This document shows, one piece after another, positions 51,443 to 55,111 of a stretch of DNA of 55,111 nucleotides. The notes beneath the pieces are model-generated. The model saw only the letters and a list, made by a program, of their open reading frames with translations. It was not told the DNA's origin and made no database searches. The position numbers were made by a program, and so were the translations under genes. This DNA is from SIG673 sp045638685 (GTDB taxonomy: Bacteria > Bacillota > Clostridia > Oscillospirales > CAG-272): positions 1 through 55,111 of the forward strand of contig JAZUBT010000044.1 of assembly GCA_045638685.1 (NCBI GenBank), written 5' to 3'. Position 1 is the first letter of the stretch; every line of letters begins with the position of its first letter.

Positions 51443-52135
51443 GTGTCGATTGCCGAAATCAATTCCAAGAAGGAAAAGACTGTTGCAAAAACGAAATCCG
51501 AGAAGGAAAAGACTGTTGCGAAAACGAAATCCGAGAAGGAAATGACCGTTGCCGAAATCAAGGATACGCTGCGTCGCGACCTTGCCGAAAAACGCAGGGG
51601 GCTTTCGGCGGAGGAGAAAAAGGAGCTTTCTGACAGGCTATGCAAAAACATCTGCTCGCTTGACCTCTTTAAAGAAGCCGATGCCGTGCTTTCCTTTTTC
51701 CCGCTGTCAAGCGAAACCGACGTCAGCGGCGTAAACGAAGAGGTGTTAAGGCTCGGGAAAACTCTTCTGCTGCCGAAATGCGTAAAAGGAACGCGTGAGA
51801 TGAATTTCCACGCCGTGAAATCCTTTGACGACCTTGAAAGAGGAAGCTTCTCGGTTATGGAGCCGAAAGGCGACTGCCCGATTTTCACACCCTCGAAAGA
51901 GGTTAAGGCTTTATGCATAGTACCTGCTCTTGCGTATGACGGAGATGGGTACCGTCTCGGATACGGCGGAGGCTTTTACGACAGATACCTTTCAAGGCAT
52001 TGCGTCAAAACCGTCGGAGCGGTTTATCACATCTTTCTCACGGACAATCTTCCGCGCGACAGGTACGATATAGCGGTAGATACCGTTGTTACGGATAGAG
52101 AGATAATAAAGATAAAAAACGACATTAAATTTTAG
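51443..52135 (+). CDS. 5-formyltetrahydrofolate cyclo-ligase with a repeat-extended N terminus
   Basis: An ATP-dependent enzyme that converts 5-formyl-THF to 5,10-methenyl-THF, recovering a storage folate. The family core starts TVAEIKDTLRRDLAEKRRGL and includes LDLFKEADAVLSFFPLSSET, MEPKGDCPIF, VPALAYDGDGYRLGYGGGFYDRYL with the phosphate-binding GYGGGFYD motif, and a final DRYDIAVDTVVTDREI. The GTG at 51443 has TAGGAG ten bases upstream, giving 230 residues. The first 33 or so residues are two 11-residue repeats (KEKTVAKTKSE) that the family lacks. An ATG at 51542 begins the normal family N terminus but has only a very close AAGGA. Confidence 0.9.
   Translation: MSIAEINSKKEKTVAKTKSEKEKTVAKTKSEKEMTVAEIKDTLRRDLAEKRRGLSAEEKKELSDRLCKNICSLDLFKEADAVLSFFPLSSETDVSGVNEEVLRLGKTLLLPKCVKGTREMNFHAVKSFDDLERGSFSVMEPKGDCPIFTPSKEVKALCIVPALAYDGDGYRLGYGGGFYDRYLSRHCVKTVGAVYHIFLTDNLPRDRYDIAVDTVVTDREIIKIKNDIKF
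51470..51535 (+). repeat. 33-bp in-frame tandem repeat in the cyclo-ligase gene
   Basis: Two copies, 51470-51502 and 51503-51535, differ by one base (gca/gcg). The next sequence, aaggaaatgaccgttgccga, is a diverged third start in which the ATG replaces AAG. Confidence 0.93.
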
Positions 52136-52220
52136 GCAGAGCTGTCATCGGGCAAGAAAAAGTATCCCTTTTACATAGCAAATTAATATCTGCTAAAAAG
52201 TAAACGGAGAAAACGGTAAA

Positions 52221-52583
52221 ATGGTGAAAAGCGAAAGAAAACAGCTCGAAAGAAAAGCTCTCGGTAAAAAACAGAGAATTATTATTTACACGGTGTCGGT
52301 GATTTTAGTATCCTTTCTCCTGTCTATCCTCTTAATGTTTATGGTAAACGATGCTTTTTCGCTTACAGCAACACCAGGTATAACAGAGGTGCACTTTACA
52401 GAGGACGTAGGGCTGTTTAAAGCCTCAAAAACCTTAAAGGAAAAGGAGCTTATAGACAGCCGCACGTGGTTCACTCTCTACTCAAAGCTAAGAGGGAGAG
52501 GTATGACCGTTAAGGCGGGAAGCTATGAAATATCAAACACCGGCGGATTTGACGGAATTTTATCCGCTCTGTCTAAGAAATGA
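52221..52583 (+). CDS. Short MltG-like membrane protein lacking the catalytic domain
   Basis: A 120-residue protein with a basic N terminus, one membrane helix (IIIYTVSVILVSFLLSILLM), and an extracellular part ITEVHFTEDVGLFKASKTL, then SRTWFTLYSKLRGRGMTVKA and GSYEIS..., ending SALSKK. This matches the N-terminal LysM-like subdomain of the endolytic transglycosylase MltG (YceG) as I know it. The catalytic YceG domain, normally another 200 or so residues with its glutamate, is absent, and the DNA after the stop shows no continuation in another frame. In Bacillus mltG (yrrL) sits before U32 peptidases, as here. It could be a regulatory or structural stub, or a decayed gene. Confidence 0.75.
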   Translation: MVKSERKQLERKALGKKQRIIIYTVSVILVSFLLSILLMFMVNDAFSLTATPGITEVHFTEDVGLFKASKTLKEKELIDSRTWFTLYSKLRGRGMTVKAGSYEISNTGGFDGILSALSKK

Positions 52584-52788
52584 AACAAAATCGGGAGCGA
52601 TTAACCTTTCAAATATAGCTTAAATCTTGCTTTTGGTGTAAGACACCGAGAACAAACGGCGATAGGGACTTACGCTCTCAGCCGTACGGTTTATTTCGGT
52701 AAAACGCCGGAGAAATCGGAAAAGAAAAACGTTAGCAAATCGGTTTTAAAAACAGGAATTGACGAAAACCGTAGGAAAGGACAGAAAA

Positions 52789-54056
52789 ATGCAAAAGACT
52801 AAGCCCGAAATACTCGCGCCTGCGGGAAACTTTGAAAAAATGAAAGCTGCGATAGCCTTTGGAGCCGATGCGGTGTATCTTGCGGGCAACACCTTCGGTA
52901 TGCGCTCGGCGGCGGGTAATTTTACAGACGAAGAAATTACCGAGGCGGTAAAGTACGCCCACGCCCGCGGTGTTAAGGTGTACATAACCGTTAATACAAT
53001 GCCGAGGACGTCAGAGTATAAAAGACTTCGTTCCTACCTTGAATTTCTCGGAAAAAGCGGAGCGGACGCTCTGATAATCTCCGACCTCGGGGTGTTTATG
53101 CTTGCAAAGGAAGCCGTGCCTGATATGACGCTCCACGTGTCAACGCAGGCAAGTGTTGTCAGCGCCGCTACCTGCACAGAGTGGTATAAGCTTGGAGCTT
53201 CGAGAGTAATTCTCGCTCGTGAGCTTTCGCTTGACGAGATAAAGGAGATAAGAGAGAATACTCCGCGTGAGCTTGAGCTTGAAGCCTTCGTGCACGGCTC
53301 AATGTGTGTCGCGTACAGCGGCAGATGTCTGCTTTCAAACTATCTTACGGGCAGAGACGCAAACAGAGGACCTGCGCTCAGCCCTGCCGTTGGGAGTATA
53401 AGCTGTACGGAAACTCCTGCCTTATAGGGGAAATAGAGGAGGTAAAGCGCGAGGGAGAGCGTTTTACGGTCATTGAGGACGCGGGCGAAAGCTACACGTA
53501 CAGCTCAAGAGACCTTTGTATGATAGAACACGTGCCCGAGCTTATGGAATCGGGGCTTTCCTGCCTTAAAATCGAAGGAAGAATGAAGAGCGCTTGTTAC
53601 GTTGCGACGGTAACTAACGCCTACCGTATGGCGATAGACAGTTATTTTGCGTCTCCCGAAGGATATGCATTTAACCCCGAATGGATGGACGAGCTTGAAA
53701 GCGTATGCCACAGACAGTACTGCACGGGCTTCTTTTTCGGAGACGGCATAGATAACTCAAATATATGCACCGAGCCCGGATACATAAAAGAGCAAACTGC
53801 TCTCGCCACCGCAGTTTCTTATGATAAAGAGACGGGACGCGCCCTTTTTACGCAGAAAAACAAATTTTCGGCGGGAGAGACGGTGGAGCTTTTGGTTCCG
53901 GGAAAAATCGGGCAAAGGTTTAAAGTGCCCGTGATTTACGGCGAAAACGGAGAGGAGCTGCCTTCCGTACCCCATCCTCAGATGAGGTTTCTGATAGAGG
54001 TCCCGTTCTCAACTCCCGAGCATTCTGTTCTTAGGTATGCAAGGGACAGCGAGTAA
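52789..54056 (+). pseudogene. U32 family peptidase, frameshifted
   Basis: U32 proteins include collagenase-like peptidases and the tRNA/rRNA hydroxylation factors TrhP and RlhA. The first frame (52789-53427) runs from KPEILAPAGNFEKMKAAIAF through the signature EAFVHGSMCVAYSGRCLLSN to SNYLTGRDANRG. The family continuation CAQPCRWEYKLYG follows in the -1 frame, open to 54056, with DLCMIEHVPELMESGLSCLK and EGRMKSACYVATVTNAYRMA. A single base is missing near 53370-53371 (agagga/cctgcgct); adding one restores a protein of about 422 residues with the usual C-terminal domain. Codon use is normal on both sides, so the change is recent or an assembly error. I see no slippery site that would suggest programmed shifting. 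Confidence 0.88.
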
Positions 54057-54079
54057 TTTTATAAAAGAAGGTATAACGG

Positions 54080-55111
54080 ATGATTAAGAAAATTCCCAAG
54101 GCTTTGTTTTATATTCTGTTGACAATGCTGTTTATCATTCTGTTTTTTGTAATGCTGAGCGTAACTGCGGATATAAGACGGATAATATTTCGCTCGCTGC
54201 GACCTGTTATTTACGGCGCGGCGCTTGCCTACCTCTTTAAGCCTATGTGCAACTTTTTTGAAAAGCGGCTTTCACTGGCTTTAGGAAAAAAGCTAAGACG
54301 CGACAAGGCGAAAAGGCTTTCCCACTATTTAAGTATGCTTTTTACCTACATAATTTTCGGGGCGATAGTTTACTTTTTGCTTTTGATAATTCTTCCCCAG
54401 CTTGTTAAAAGCATTATGCAGCTTGTTTCATCGATTCCGGCGTTTTATAACTCACTTATTCTTTTTGTGCAGAAAATAGTAGATGGCAACCCGTTTCTCG
54501 CGGAAAATATCGAGCATATACTCGAAGGCTTTTATCAGGCCTTTAACTCGTGGTATCAAGGATCGCTCTTTCCGCTTTTGTCTCAGATAACCGGCGGAGT
54601 TATGCTTACCTTTACGTTTATTTTAAATTTTTTCATAGGAATAATAGTATCGGTATATCTGCTCAACGGCAGAAAAAAGCTGTGCGCACAGGCTAAGCTT
54701 CTGATAAAGAGTGTCTTTCCGCGCAGTCAGGCAAAAGCGATATTCAGCGAGTTAGCCTTTGCCGATAAAATGTTTTCGGGATATTTTGCGGGAACGCTGA
54801 TTGACAGCGCTCTTGTTGCGGTTATGTGCTATATCCTTTGCCTTATTACCAATATGCCGTTTGCGATACTCGTATCCGTTGTTGTCGGAGTGGCGAACAT
54901 TATACCCTTTTTCGGCCCGTATATCGGAATGATACCGTCCGCGGTAATAATACTTACCGTTTCTCCCGTTAAGGCGCTTATATTTGTCGTTATGATTTGG
55001 ATTTTACAGCAGATTGACGGAAATATAATAGCTCCGAAAATAATCGGAAGCAGCGTAGGACTTTCAAGCTTCTGGGTACTGTTTGCCATACTTCTTTTCG
55101 GAGGACTTTAC
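54080..55111 (+). CDS. AI-2E family transporter (YrrI/YtvI-like), truncated by window edge
   Basis: An open frame from the ATG at 54080 (GAAGG eight bases upstream) runs off the right end after 344 codons without a stop. The protein is hydrophobic, with helices at about 9-30, 90-110, 175-205, 235-270 and beyond, and a soluble stretch (about 110-165) between the early and later helices. Family features are FFIGIIVSVYLLNGRKKLC, LIDSALVAVMCYILCLI, VVVGVANIIPFFGPYIGMIP and WILQQIDGNIIAPKIIGSSV with GLSSFWVLFAILLFGGLY. This superfamily includes AI-2 exporters and Na+/H+ antiporters; substrate unknown. It lies 24 bases after the U32 frame. Confidence 0.93.
   Translation, partial: MIKKIPKALFYILLTMLFIILFFVMLSVTADIRRIIFRSLRPVIYGAALAYLFKPMCNFFEKRLSLALGKKLRRDKAKRLSHYLSMLFTYIIFGAIVYFLLLIILPQLVKSIMQLVSSIPAFYNSLILFVQKIVDGNPFLAENIEHILEGFYQAFNSWYQGSLFPLLSQITGGVMLTFTFILNFFIGIIVSVYLLNGRKKLCAQAKLLIKSVFPRSQAKAIFSELAFADKMFSGYFAGTLIDSALVAVMCYILCLITNMPFAILVSVVVGVANIIPFFGPYIGMIPSAVIILTVSPVKALIFVVMIWILQQIDGNIIAPKIIGSSVGLSSFWVLFAILLFGGLY

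Noticed and set aside
52789..54056. Programmed ribosomal frameshift in the U32 gene
   Set aside because: No slippery heptamer, stimulatory hairpin or nearby stop-driven pause is visible, and such a mechanism is not known for this family; a simple indel is the better explanation.
1..55111. Prophage, integrative element, secretion or defence island
   Set aside because: No integrase, transposase, capsid, relaxase, cas or toxin-antitoxin gene was found; the only defence-like gene is the lone Mrr-type nuclease.

Overview
The window is a chromosomal stretch from a Gram-positive, low-to-moderate GC bacterium, most likely an uncultured member of the Clostridia (Bacillota). The evidence is HPr kinase/phosphorylase, SepF, RNase Y with its YmdB neighbour, a T-box leader, the UPF0237/UPF0210 pair, short TTG/GTG starts behind strong AAGGAG-type ribosome sites, and near-consensus TTGACA-17-TATAAT promoters. 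A finer placement is not supported. I see no tRNA, rRNA, phage, insertion sequence or CRISPR array.

Layout. 1-7.9 kb: end of an unknown gene, RNase HI, MnmA, PepD, a minus-strand anchored protein with an acidic linker, ThiI, HPrK and a small unknown protein. 7.9-10.7 kb: a repeat copy, then a T-box leader with a probable Trp specifier controlling a TrpB2-type tryptophan synthase beta chain, then a membrane-linked XRE protein. 10.7-14.5 kb: a minus-strand block with a PAP2 phosphatase, DegV and a cation efflux transporter. 14.8-17.3 kb: a cation/proton antiporter and a lone Mrr-like nuclease. 17.4-30 kb: a long plus-strand translation and cell-division block (rbfA, miaA, yggS, sepF, ileS, lspA, rluD-like, metG, tatD, nrnA, truB). 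30.3-33.4 kb: RNase Y, YmdB and a small membrane protein. 33.5-41.8 kb: a minus-strand sugar isomerase, cinA, DUF1385, prmC, DUF2752, a DRE-TIM acyltransferase (isopropylmalate or Re-citrate synthase type), an ACT protein and UPF0210. 42.2-50.8 kb: uvrB, uvrA, ftsK. 50.8 kb to the end: DJ-1/PfpI, 5-formyl-THF cyclo-ligase, a short MltG-like protein without the catalytic domain, a frameshifted U32 peptidase and a truncated AI-2E family transporter, in an arrangement resembling the Bacillus yrr region.

Most genes are ordinary housekeeping genes: tRNA modification (mnmA, thiI, miaA, truB), aminoacylation (ileS, metG), RNA decay (rny, nrnA, rnhA), excision repair (uvrAB) and division (sepF, ftsK). 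The unusual layer is repetitive DNA. A composite intergenic repeat occurs in both orientations at 7.9, 23.1, 23.2 and 42.1 kb. Several unrelated short tandem arrays (21, 31, 33, 36, 38, 39, 41 and 93 bp periods) lie between genes and, in frame, inside ftsK, the DUF1385 gene and the formyl-THF cyclo-ligase gene. I found no clearly new multi-gene system. The best leads are the repeat family, the coding repeat at the cyclo-ligase N terminus, the MltG-like stub, the lone Mrr-type nuclease, and the acyltransferase/ACT/UPF0210 run.
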